From: Streptomyces sp. NBC_01298
GTDB lineage: Bacteria; Actinomycetota; Actinomycetes; Streptomycetales; Streptomycetaceae
Length of the DNA stretch: 64,000 nucleotides
Assembly (NCBI RefSeq): GCF_035978755.1
Contig: NZ_CP108414.1
Location: forward strand, 8,804,001-8,868,000
Direction: 5' to 3'
The notes under the pieces were generated by a model. It had not been told where the DNA came from. It saw only the letters and a list, made by a program, of their open reading frames with translations, and searched no databases. Shown piece by piece: positions 18,162 to 26,811 of the stretch; the stretch's first letter is position 1; each line of letters begins with the position of its first letter. Position numbers and translations under genes: made by a program.

Positions 18162-18812
18162 CTAGAACAAGTTGGCGAGGTCGTTGGAGATGCTCCAGGC
18201 CTGGTGGGCGGGGCCGGCGGCGATTTCGGGGTCGGCCTTGGCGGCGGCTTCGGCGCCGGCCTGATCGGCGTAGAGGTTGACCCGGTCGCAGAACCGCACG
18301 CGCACGGAGCCCCCGGTCCCGGGAGCCAGAGTGAACCAGGCGTTCGGGTGGGAGGAGTTCTCGATCCCGGTGGGTGTGACGGTGAGGGTGATCCGCTCCC
18401 CGGTGGCGGGGCACGTAGTCGTGACCGGGGAGCGGTTCTTGAAGATGATCGGGAACATGAGGGCGTCGGCCATGCACCACTGGTGGAAGAGGGTGCCGTC
18501 GATCTCCGCGGTGTGCCGGGAGTTGTTGATGAGGGACATGCCGGCGCCGACGATGTTGCCGCGTCCGTCCATCTCCAGGTCGTACTTCCGATCGCGGAAG
18601 TACTGGACCATGCCGATGCCGCGGGCGCGTTCGGCGTCGGGGAGCATCTTGTCGGCGGTCTCGATGGGCAGTGGCCCGTGGTTCTTCAGATGGAGGACGA
18701 TCTTCGCGCCCTCCCGGATCAGCTCCTGCCCCTGAGGGGCGGACCACTTCGCGAAGAGGGCCTCGATGAGGCCGGGCATCGTCGCATTTTCTACGGTCAC
18801 AATCGTCTCCAT
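18162..18812 (-). CDS. MerB-like organomercurial (alkylmercury) lyase family protein
   Basis: A 216-aa cytoplasmic protein with the complete MerB active-site pattern. Cys113 and Asp116 (QWCMAD), Cys134 (TTTCPATG) and Cys175 (VRFCDRVN) keep the spacing of the Cys96/Asp99, Cys117 and Cys159 residues of the characterised plasmid R831b enzyme. In that enzyme these residues protonolyse the carbon-mercury bond. The N-terminal 80 residues differ from classical MerB and no merA, merR or transport gene is nearby. It may therefore cleave or bind something other than methylmercury, or act without a reductase. It converges on the YhgE-like gene and starts at an ATG at 18812. The family call is strong; the substrate is open. 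Confidence 0.8.
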   Translation of the reverse strand: METIVTVENATMPGLIEALFAKWSAPQGQELIREGAKIVLHLKNHGPLPIETADKMLPDAERARGIGMVQYFRDRKYDLEMDGRGNIVGAGMSLINNSRHTAEIDGTLFHQWCMADALMFPIIFKNRSPVTTTCPATGERITLTVTPTGIENSSHPNAWFTLAPGTGGSVRVRFCDRVNLYADQAGAEAAAKADPEIAAGPAHQAWSISNDLANLF

Positions 18813-19154
18813 CCGGGTGCGGGCCGTACGAGCAGACCGAGGGCCGGCCGGTCGGTTGGCCCCGGCGTCGCAGGGCCGGACGGCACAGCCGTCGTCGTGG
18901 GGTCAGCGCATCACGAAGCCGGCCGGGTGTGCCGTCAGCCGGGCCGAGGCCCGCCGAGGTTCACGCGGGCAGCAGACCCCATGCCCAGGTCCAGGTGGAA
19001 GCGGGGACCGGCGAACCCCGGCACAGGATGCAACCCGCGGCAGAGCGCCTGGGGCAACGGTCTCCCACGGACCACATGGTGCCCGCGGTCACCGGCCGGA
19101 CAACCGGAGGTCCCGCGCGTGCCGGGCCCGCGGCTCTCGCCGACCCGGGCGTAG
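18813..19154. other. Intergenic stretch before the NB-ARC relic
   Basis: No intact gene is visible here. Part of it may be eroded upstream sequence of the NB-ARC-type gene that follows, but no signature is readable. Confidence 0.4.
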
Positions 19155-19606
19155 AGGTCGCGCCAAGGTCCTCGGATCTGGACCGACAGCCACCCGCCGA
19201 CTCTGGTCGTCGGGCCCGCGGGGGTCGGGAAGACGGCCCTCGTGCTGCACTGGCCCACCACGGCCGTGCCGCCTTTCCCGACGGGCTGCTCTACGCCGAT
19301 CTGCGCGGGTTCGGCGACACGGGCGAGCCCGCCCTCGTCGAGGTGCCGCGCGAGTTCCTGCCGGCGCTCGGTGTGCCCCACGGCCGGATTCCGGAGTCGG
19401 CGCACGGCGCGGCCGCGCTGTTCCGGTCGCTCGCTGCCGACCGCCGGCTCCTCGTGGTGCTCGACAACGCCCGGGGCTCCGAGCAGGTCAGGCCGCTCCT
19501 TCCCGGAGGTCGCCACTGCGTCACCGTCGTCACCAGCAGGAACCGGCTGCCGGGACTCGCCCGGTGCCGCGCCACCTGTCCGTCCGGTGCTGTGGATGCT
19601 GCTTAG
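19155..19606 (+). pseudogene. AfsR/SARP-type NB-ARC ATPase fragment
   Basis: The P-loop PTLVVGPAGVGKTALVLHW is read in one frame up to about 19245. The rest of the domain is in another frame: AFPDGLLYADLRGFG, then RRLLVVLDNARGSEQVRPLLPGG and VTVVTSRNRLPGL, which are the Walker B and RNBS-type motifs of AfsR-family regulators. A one-base loss where TGGGCC became TGGCC explains the shift. Neither the SARP DNA-binding domain nor the TPR end is present, so this is a relic of a pathway-type regulator. Confidence 0.8.
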
Positions 19607-19667
19607 GGGCCACAAGATCGCCGGTGTGGTGCCGGGTGGGCAGGTTTTGGTCAGGGGAGGGATCGTC

Positions 19668-20742
19668 GTGGGCCGGTCGAAGCGAGAGCTCGGGGCACGG
19701 CCGCGGTGGGCGCTGGATCCGTTGGCCGGGGTGGGCCCGCTGCGGTTCGGGATGCGTCCCTCCGAGGTCAAAGCGGCCCTGGGCGGGGCGATCACACATG
19801 TGAGCCAGGGGTCGGGGGGGCTCAACGTGCTGGGAGAAGTACGGCGATGAGGGTGTGACCGCGATATACGGGCCGGGCGAGCGGCTCGTAGCGGTGGCTG
19901 TCGACGGTCTGGACGGGCCGCGGGTGAAGGTCGGGGACGTCGAACTGATTGCCCGCGTGCCGTCCGAGGCCCGTGCGGACATCCACGAACTGGCACGCCG
20001 GCAGGGCGCGGAGGTCCGGGTGAACTGGAGCGGCGACCCGCAGATCGCGGTCTGGGGCGTCTCCATGGGCGCCGAGCAGGAGTGGGTCCCGCACCCGAAG
20101 GGGTATGCGGCGCGGACGGACACAGCGCTCAGCAGCGCGTTGCTGGTCGCGCCGGAACTGGCCCAGGACCCGTACGGAGCCGCCCCGGTCATTGCTTGGC
20201 AGGACGTCCGGGAGAAGACGGCCAATCCCGGGGCGTGGCCGGTGCGGCCCGTGGTGGACCGGCCACGTTGGGAGTGGACACCGCTGCGGGGCGTGGGGCC
20301 GCTCCGGTTCGGGATGAGCCCGCCGCAGGTGGCTGCCGCGCTGGGCGGCGAGGCACCTGCCGCCCGCCGAGGCCACTTCCCCTACCCCTTCTACCGCCGG
20401 TCCGGGCAATGGATGCTGGACGAGGACGAGTTCCCCGGGACCGGGGTGACAGCGCACTACTGGAACCGGGACGGCGGGCCCACCCTCGCGGCTGTGACCG
20501 TGGACGGGTGTGCCGGTCCGCAGGTCGCTTTCGACGGCCTCGATCTCATCGGCGGGAGCGTTGTCGCCATCGGGGATGCCCTGGTGCGGCGCGCCGAGAA
20601 CGAAGAGATGGAGCTGCTGGTCGGATGCGGCGGCGACATGGGGCCGGACGGGCTCAACATGTACGTGCGGGCTGCCAGAGCAGGTGATGCCTTCGTCAGT
20701 GAAGCGCGGTTCTGCACGGCCGATTGGGATGATCACGGCTGA
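19668..20742 (+). pseudogene. Two-repeat PLRFGM family protein with one frameshift
   Basis: A GTG at 19668, preceded by AGGGGAGG, starts a protein built of two similar units. Each begins with PLRFGMxPxxVxxALGG, continues with GVTAxY and ends with VDGLDGPRVKV or VDGCAGPQVAF. At about 19830 the frame slips by one extra base (LNVLGE, then WEKYGDEGVTAIYG). The downstream frame runs to TGA at 20742. The family is a Streptomyces hypothetical that I cannot assign. A relic of the same family lies at 49273-49641. The break may be real decay or a sequencing error, since the rest has clean codon usage. No signal peptide or membrane segment is present. Confidence 0.6.
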
Positions 20743-20767
20743 GGGGGCAATTCGGGCACTCCTTTGG

Positions 20768-20810
20768 GAACTTTGGAACCTTGGAACCCCCTGGAGGTCC
20801 GGCCCGTGCC
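20768..20810 (+). promoter_or_regulatory. Three GGAAC boxes at 8-bp period upstream of the five-gene operon
   Basis: GGAAC occurs at 20768, 20776 and 20784, exactly 8 bp apart. The third lies 17 nt from CGTG (20806). GGAAC is the -35 core of several ECF sigma factors, so an ECF-type promoter for the operon starting at 20951 is possible. This is speculative. Confidence 0.25.
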
Positions 20811-20950
20811 GGGGTGGTGTGAAGCGGCTGGAAGCATTGTCCGAGGCTGCCCCTAGAGTCACACCAACATGATCGCGGCGGCGCTGCGACAGGGGGTGTG
20901 CCATGCCGTGCCATGCCCCGGACCAGGCCGTCTGACCGAGGAGACAGCAC

Positions 20951-21805
20951 ATGGGGTGGGTTCCGGCCGGCGACTACGAAGTCGCCCTCGACGACGGGAA
21001 AGTGGTCTGCCGCAACGCGGCGGGTCGCCGGCTGAAGACGGTCCCGGGGAAACTCGCGGACGACCCGGCCGTGGTCGGACTGCGCCAGCTGGTGGAGTGG
21101 CTGGATCGGCACGAACGCCAGTGCGTCGCCGACGTGGAGCGCTGGATGGTGCGCTCGCTGCCCGTCCCCGTCGCGGTCATCGCCCGGGTGTGGCAGGACA
21201 CGGCCTGGCGTTCCGCGCTGTACGACCTCGTCGTCACGGGTGAGGACGGCGAAGTCGCCGGATTCCTGCGCGACGCCGACCCCGTACGGGGCCTCGGTCT
21301 GGTCGACCTGGACGGCGACACGGTGCGCATCAGCCCCGAGCTGGTCCGCATCCCGCACCCGGTTCTGCTCGCGGACTTGGAAGAACTGCGCGAGTTCGCG
21401 GTCGAACTCACCGTGGACCAGCGGGTGCAGCAGCTCTTCCGCGAGGTCTGGCACCGCCCGGCGGACCTGGACCCGGAGACCGCCTCGGTTGACGACTACG
21501 CGGGCGGCGCCTTCAAGGAACTGCGGTTCCTGCACGGGCGTACCACCCAGCTCGGCTACCGGGCCCGCGGCGGCCAGGCGGTCTGCCCGGTCGTGGAGGA
21601 CGGCGCGACGGTCGAGGCGCGCATCTGGATCGGCGACTACGACAGCTACGAGCGGACCGAGACGGGCTCGCTGACCTGGACCGACGCCGCCGGCCGGGCC
21701 CTGACCGCCGGTCAGGTCGGCCCGGTCGCCTGGTCGGAAGGCATGCGCATGGCGGCGGCCCTGTACGCGGGACGCGACATCGAGGACGAGGAGCAGGCGG
21801 CATGA
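20951..21805 (+). CDS. DUF4132-domain protein, first gene of the MoxR/VWA/SWIM operon
   Basis: A 284-aa soluble protein. Its C-terminal half has the DUF4132 pattern known from E. coli YehI (MolR family): LVRIPHPVLLADLEELREFAVEL, QRVQQLFREVWHRP and FLHGRTTQLGYRARGG. The N-terminal part starts MGWVPAGDYEVALDDGKVVCRNAAGRRLKTVPG, typical of the same family. GAGGAG lies 9 nt before the ATG. The stop overlaps the next ATG (ATGA). In E. coli, DUF4132 genes sit beside yehL, yehP and yehQ, and the same partners follow here. This indicates one functional module. Its molecular role is unknown; it could be a regulatory or substrate-recognition subunit. Confidence 0.85.
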   Translation: MGWVPAGDYEVALDDGKVVCRNAAGRRLKTVPGKLADDPAVVGLRQLVEWLDRHERQCVADVERWMVRSLPVPVAVIARVWQDTAWRSALYDLVVTGEDGEVAGFLRDADPVRGLGLVDLDGDTVRISPELVRIPHPVLLADLEELREFAVELTVDQRVQQLFREVWHRPADLDPETASVDDYAGGAFKELRFLHGRTTQLGYRARGGQAVCPVVEDGATVEARIWIGDYDSYERTETGSLTWTDAAGRALTAGQVGPVAWSEGMRMAAALYAGRDIEDEEQAA

Positions 21806-24800
21806 ACACCGACGACATCACCCGGGCCGCGGCCCTGCTGGACGCCGGGGCGATCCTGCGCGCCGGCACCGTCTCAGGCGAGGACGCCGACACCCTCACC
21901 GCCCGCACCTACATCCACCCGGCCCTGGACGACCGGCGCGTGGTGCGCCTGGTGGCGGGCACCCTGGGCGAGGCGGAGGACCTGGCACTGGACTTCCTCG
22001 GACTCGCCCGCGAGCCCGACGCCCCGGAAGTGGGACAGGTGCGCCGCGAGACGCTGGGCTTCCCCGCCTGGGCCCTGGTCAACGATCCGGCCAACGGCCA
22101 CCACGCGCTGGCCCTGGTCAAGGACATGGAACGGCTGGCCCGCCAGGCCAAGTCCCGGGCCGGCGCCGCCAAGGACGGCTTCGAGGCACTCGCCACCCGG
22201 CTCGGCCGCGCCGTACCGCACTTCCTGCCGACCTTCTACGAACAGGCCGCGCGCGTCTTCCTCCAGCACGACAACAGCACCTACGCCGCGACGCTCTTCG
22301 GCAAGGCACGCGCCGCCGAGCGCGTCCACGGCCTGCCGGTCGACGAGGAGCGGCAGCGGGCGGTCTTCCTGGAGTTCGCCTTCGCCGGGGCCCTGACCGT
22401 CAAGGCGCTCAAGGACCACGCGCAGGACCTGTCGCGCCGCCTCGACCCGGCCGAGGCCTGGGCGCAGTTCCGGCAACTCGCCGTCGAACGCTGCGCCGCG
22501 GGCATGGCCCCGTACGCGGCCCTGCCGCAGGATGCCCGCGCGCTCATCAAGGCCGCGGGCCTGGACCGGGGGCCCGCCGGTAACGCCGAGAGCGCCTTCG
22601 TCGGCGATCTGATCGCCTCACCGAGCATCGTCCGGGCCCCCGCGTCCTTCTGGACCGCTTACCGCCCGACCCTGGTGGCGCTCGCGGCCGTACGACCGGA
22701 GATCCGCGCCCGCCTGCTGGAGATCATGCCGACCCGGCTCGGCAACGACCGGAAGGCCGACGAGGCCTGGCTCTCGCTGCTCGCGGAGACGGGCGCGGAC
22801 ACCCTGCTCACCGACACGGAGAGCACGGACGGGGGCGACCCCACCAACGGCGTCGACCCCGCGGACTGGCTCAGCCGCTGGGCCCTGCACCGCAAGCACG
22901 GCTCGTCCAGTTCGGAGCGCTGCGCGCGCACCCTCGCCCTCGTCGAGCGCATGGCCCCCAGGCTGCGCGCCGACGGCCGCCCCGCCGACCTCTTCCAGGG
23001 ACGCTGGCACGCGGGCGCCGACCTGGACCTGCTCGACGCCTGCGTCGCCTGGGACATCCCCGTCACCGAACCGGCGGCGGGCGCCAGCGTCCACCTCCCG
23101 CTGGAGCGCTGGATGGGCGATGAGACCCCCGGCCGCCGCGACCTGACGGCCGTCGCCGGCCGCCCCCGCCTGCGCGGACTGCTGTACGAAGCACTGAACG
23201 GCATGAACGGCCATCGCTCGAAGGACTCCGTACTCACCGAGATCGCCGCCCACCCGGTGCTCGGCGCCGTCCTCCACGACTGGCTGCGCGATCGCGCCGC
23301 TGAACTCACCGGGGCGGCGGGACTGCCCGGTTCCCGCTCGGCGCTCCGGCGCCTGTCGTCCTTCCGCGCGGTCGCCGGCCAGGTCAACCCGGAAGCCGTC
23401 GCCCGGATCGCCGCCCACGACCTGGCGCCGGTCCTCGGCGCCACCCTGCGCGCCGGTGTCCTGGACGAACTGGGCTGGCCCGCCCTGGAGGAGACCTACC
23501 GGCGGCTCGACACCGACCGGACCGACCAGCACCACTGGATGGTGGTCACCGAGGCCTGGCCCGCCCTGGTCCTCGCCAACCGCCACACGGCCGTCGTGGT
23601 AGGCCCCGAAGGGGTGCTGCTCGAACACGAGCTGCGGCTGCCCGCCGACCTGGACCGCTGGCGGCGCCCCCGCTTCCGGTACACCGACGGCGAACTGCTG
23701 GTCATCTGGACGGAGGACGGCAAGCAGCGCGCGTACTGGTCGAACCGCCCCGGCGAACCCTTCACCCTCGGCGGCGAGCAGCTGCCGCAGTGGTGGAACG
23801 GGCAGGACGTCGGCTCCCCGTCGCTGCCACTGCCCGGCGGTGGCCGCGCCACCGGCGGCCGTACCCTGCACGCCGGTGACACCACCCTGCCGTCCACCCG
23901 CCCCGTGCTGGGCGACGGCACCGGACACTGGCGCCAGGGCAAGCAGGGCCGCGACCACTGCTGGGTCGAGTACGACCCGGCGGGCGGCACCCACGGCCGT
24001 GCTTCGCTGCCCGCCTTCCTGCAGTCGGGAATCCGCGACGGCGCCCGCCTCGTGACCGAGGAATGCGAGGTCCTGCCGCTGCTCCCGGGACTGGAGACCA
24101 CGCCGTTCGGCACCGACGGCACCGTCCTGGGCCGCTGGGTGCGCACCGAGGGACAGGACCCCGACCGCCGCGTCACCTCCGGGACCCCCGACGGGCGGAC
24201 CGTCACCCTGGCCGTCGCGCCGGGCCGCCGGGACCGTTCCGTACCGCTGGGCGCCCTGCGGCTGCCGGGCGGAGCGGCGCCCCTCGCCGCCGTCGTCGGC
24301 GGCAACGTCGAGCTCTATCCGGCGGGCGCCACCACCACCGACGCGCTGGGATCGGTACCCCTGGGGGAGCAGGGCGGCGAGTACGCCGCCGGCACCCGGT
24401 ACGTCCCGCCGCCCGCGTTCTGGCACGCCCTGCGCCCGCGCGACGAGCGGGGCTCGGCCGCCCTGCGCGCGGTCACCGACGCGCAGATCACGACCCTCCT
24501 CGACACCGTCGCCACGGCACTGGCCGGACGGAAGGCCGCTGTCGCCGCCGACAAGTCGTACGACGGCCCCACCGCCGACGAGCTCATCGAGGCAGCCGTC
24601 GCCACGGCGCTCCCCGCGCTGACCGACGCCCGGCTGCTCACCGGCGTGAGCGTGCTCGTGCGGACGGCCGCCCACCACCGCGCCGCCATCGCCGCGTACG
24701 GAGCACCCCCGCGGCACGAACCGCACGGCGGGAAGCGGCACGGCGAGGGGATGTACGCCGACCACCGGCCCGCGCACGGGGACGACACGACCCTGACGGC

Positions 24801-26811
24801 CGCCGTGGACGGGATCGCCACGCCGGGCAGACACGGCTACTGGGGGCGCGAAGCGAGGTGGAGCGGCCTCCAGCAGATCCTCTCCGTCAACCAGGTCCTG
24901 TCCGGCAAGCCCGCCGACGGCAAGCCGCTGCCCGACCCCACCGCGCTGCCGGCCCTCGGCGACGGCTGGACGAGCGAGACCCACACCGTCCCCGGCATCG
25001 AACTGGGCTGGCTGCCGTTCCTGGACGCCCTGGCCCCCCTCGCCTACCGCGCCGCCGCCCCCACCACCACCGGTGAACACCGGGAGGCGCTGCTGCTCCT
25101 CCTGGAAGCGGTCGCCACCGGCCCGCTCGCCAACCCCGCGGGCGCCCTGCGACAGGTCCTGCTGTGCGAGGAGGACAGCGAGGACCAGGTCGGCAAGAAG
25201 CAGCGGCTCGGCCAGGTGCTGCGCCGCGGCGACCGCACGGTCGTGATCCTCGGCCGGGGGCACACCCAGCGCAACGACCGCGTCCACTGGCTCGCCCTGG
25301 ACCACGACCCGGAAGGGGCGTTCGGCCAGATCGCCGGCTTCACCCACCACGAGGACCAGCGGTACACCCCCGCCCTCCCGCACGAGCGCCTGCTCCCGCT
25401 GATCCGCCTCGTCCGCGAGCGCGGCGCCGCGCCGTGGCGGCCCGAGGCGCCCGTCACCTTCGACGCCGCCACCGGCATCGGGCCCGCACAGGCGGCACTC
25501 CTCGTCGCGGCGGGAACCGGTGAACTCGACGCGGCAGGGCTGGCCCTGGTGGGCCTCAAGGCCCGGCAGGCCGAACGGGCAGACGCCAGGCTGAGCGCGC
25601 TCGGCCGCACCAACCGGCTGGCGCTGCTGGACGCGCTGCTCCCCGCCGACCCCGCCGACCTGTGGGAGACCGGCCCCGACACCGCGGCGGCCGCCAAGAC
25701 CTGGGCGGAGCGTCTGGGATCACAGGTCCGGCTGCCGGAGGAGCTGGGAGACTTCCTGGCCGGTATCTCCATCGCGTCGGCCGAAGCCGTCCTCAACCCC
25801 GGCACCACCGCGTGGCTCAGCCGCACCACCCCGATGCGGCTCGACAAGGACGGCCACCTCGTGGCGGAGGATCCGGCCGCCGTCCCCGGCCGCGGCCACC
25901 TCACGAGCGCGGTGGCCGCGCTCAGCGGGCTCGCCTACGGACTGCCGTACGGCCATCCGCTGCGCGCCCACCTGCCGGCCGGACTCGCCGCGCTGCGCCG
26001 GCGCCTGGCCGACCCCGGCCTCATCCTCGACCTTGACGTGGAGTGGACGGAGAAGGGCACCGCCACCGCGGCCCCGCTGCGCACCGCGTACGGCCTGCCC
26101 GCGACGGGAGGCGCGGGAGACGACGGCCTCACCCGGCTCGGGGACGCCCTCGTGCTGCGCCCCTGGTACGGCGACACCGAGATGACGTTGGTGCGTACGG
26201 CCGGGATCACCGGCGCCGACGACCCCGTCCTCGGGCTGCTCGAAGGGCTGGTCGGCCCGGGCCGCGGCCACTCCCTGGCCGCCGTGCGGACCCTGCTCGG
26301 CGACGACCTGGAACAGGCCGTCCTGGCCGGGTCGGCTCCCGGCGGCTTCACCGGCTACGCCCAGGACCCCGCCCGCTCGGTCCCGGAGCTGGTCGCCGAG
26401 GTGGCCGCGGCCCACGGGCTGGGCGACGACGCGGCCGTGCTCTACCTGCAACTGCTCGCACTGCCAGATCCGACCGACCGCGACCGCGCCCGGTGGACCG
26501 GCTGGACGCCGGGCCGGTCGAAGAAGGCCAGGACCGAACTGGCCGCCACCGGACTGGTCCTGGAGGCCAAGCGGTCCCGCGCGGGCCGGACGCTGTTCCT
26601 GCCCTGCGGCTGGCACGACTTCAAGGCCCCCGCCCTGCCGGTGGAGACCTGGAAGGAATCCCTCTACCCGCTCCGCGACCACACCCGGGCCGTGCCGCAC
26701 CTGCCGGTGCCCACCCTGTTCGCCCGCGCCTGGGACCGTGTCAAGGACGGCGACGCCCCCGCCTTCGAAGAACTCACCACCCGTGCCACCCGGAAGGGCC
26801 GCCGCCGATGA
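21802..26811 (+). CDS. 1669-aa protein of unknown fold, core of the MoxR/VWA/SWIM module
   Basis: A very large cytoplasmic protein with no signal peptide, no transmembrane segment and no motif that I can assign to a catalytic family. It is helix-rich at the N-terminus (LGEAEDLALDFLGLAREPDA, TRLGRAVPHFLPTFYEQAAR), consistent with HEAT- or TPR-like scaffolding. Later it is strand-rich, with LEHELRLPADLDRWRRPRF and ELLVIWTEDGKQRAYWSNRPGEP. The C-terminal part (GLGDDAAVLYLQLLALPDPTDR, RSKKARTELAATGLVLEAKRSRAGRTLFLPCGW) could be a DNA- or protein-binding winged element. It is translated by an ATGA overlap on both sides. Such large partners accompany MoxR-YehL genes in actinobacteria. I infer it is the effector or scaffold of the complex. 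Confidence 0.85.
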   Translation: MNTDDITRAAALLDAGAILRAGTVSGEDADTLTARTYIHPALDDRRVVRLVAGTLGEAEDLALDFLGLAREPDAPEVGQVRRETLGFPAWALVNDPANGHHALALVKDMERLARQAKSRAGAAKDGFEALATRLGRAVPHFLPTFYEQAARVFLQHDNSTYAATLFGKARAAERVHGLPVDEERQRAVFLEFAFAGALTVKALKDHAQDLSRRLDPAEAWAQFRQLAVERCAAGMAPYAALPQDARALIKAAGLDRGPAGNAESAFVGDLIASPSIVRAPASFWTAYRPTLVALAAVRPEIRARLLEIMPTRLGNDRKADEAWLSLLAETGADTLLTDTESTDGGDPTNGVDPADWLSRWALHRKHGSSSSERCARTLALVERMAPRLRADGRPADLFQGRWHAGADLDLLDACVAWDIPVTEPAAGASVHLPLERWMGDETPGRRDLTAVAGRPRLRGLLYEALNGMNGHRSKDSVLTEIAAHPVLGAVLHDWLRDRAAELTGAAGLPGSRSALRRLSSFRAVAGQVNPEAVARIAAHDLAPVLGATLRAGVLDELGWPALEETYRRLDTDRTDQHHWMVVTEAWPALVLANRHTAVVVGPEGVLLEHELRLPADLDRWRRPRFRYTDGELLVIWTEDGKQRAYWSNRPGEPFTLGGEQLPQWWNGQDVGSPSLPLPGGGRATGGRTLHAGDTTLPSTRPVLGDGTGHWRQGKQGRDHCWVEYDPAGGTHGRASLPAFLQSGIRDGARLVTEECEVLPLLPGLETTPFGTDGTVLGRWVRTEGQDPDRRVTSGTPDGRTVTLAVAPGRRDRSVPLGALRLPGGAAPLAAVVGGNVELYPAGATTTDALGSVPLGEQGGEYAAGTRYVPPPAFWHALRPRDERGSAALRAVTDAQITTLLDTVATALAGRKAAVAADKSYDGPTADELIEAAVATALPALTDARLLTGVSVLVRTAAHHRAAIAAYGAPPRHEPHGGKRHGEGMYADHRPAHGDDTTLTAAVDGIATPGRHGYWGREARWSGLQQILSVNQVLSGKPADGKPLPDPTALPALGDGWTSETHTVPGIELGWLPFLDALAPLAYRAAAPTTTGEHREALLLLLEAVATGPLANPAGALRQVLLCEEDSEDQVGKKQRLGQVLRRGDRTVVILGRGHTQRNDRVHWLALDHDPEGAFGQIAGFTHHEDQRYTPALPHERLLPLIRLVRERGAAPWRPEAPVTFDAATGIGPAQAALLVAAGTGELDAAGLALVGLKARQAERADARLSALGRTNRLALLDALLPADPADLWETGPDTAAAAKTWAERLGSQVRLPEELGDFLAGISIASAEAVLNPGTTAWLSRTTPMRLDKDGHLVAEDPAAVPGRGHLTSAVAALSGLAYGLPYGHPLRAHLPAGLAALRRRLADPGLILDLDVEWTEKGTATAAPLRTAYGLPATGGAGDDGLTRLGDALVLRPWYGDTEMTLVRTAGITGADDPVLGLLEGLVGPGRGHSLAAVRTLLGDDLEQAVLAGSAPGGFTGYAQDPARSVPELVAEVAAAHGLGDDAAVLYLQLLALPDPTDRDRARWTGWTPGRSKKARTELAATGLVLEAKRSRAGRTLFLPCGWHDFKAPALPVETWKESLYPLRDHTRAVPHLPVPTLFARAWDRVKDGDAPAFEELTTRATRKGRRR

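Noticed and set aside
22618..25383. A 921-codon minus-strand open frame inside the 1669-aa gene
   Set aside because: The plus-strand gene has operon context and ATGA coupling; the minus-strand product is of low complexity (Gly/Val/Ala-rich).
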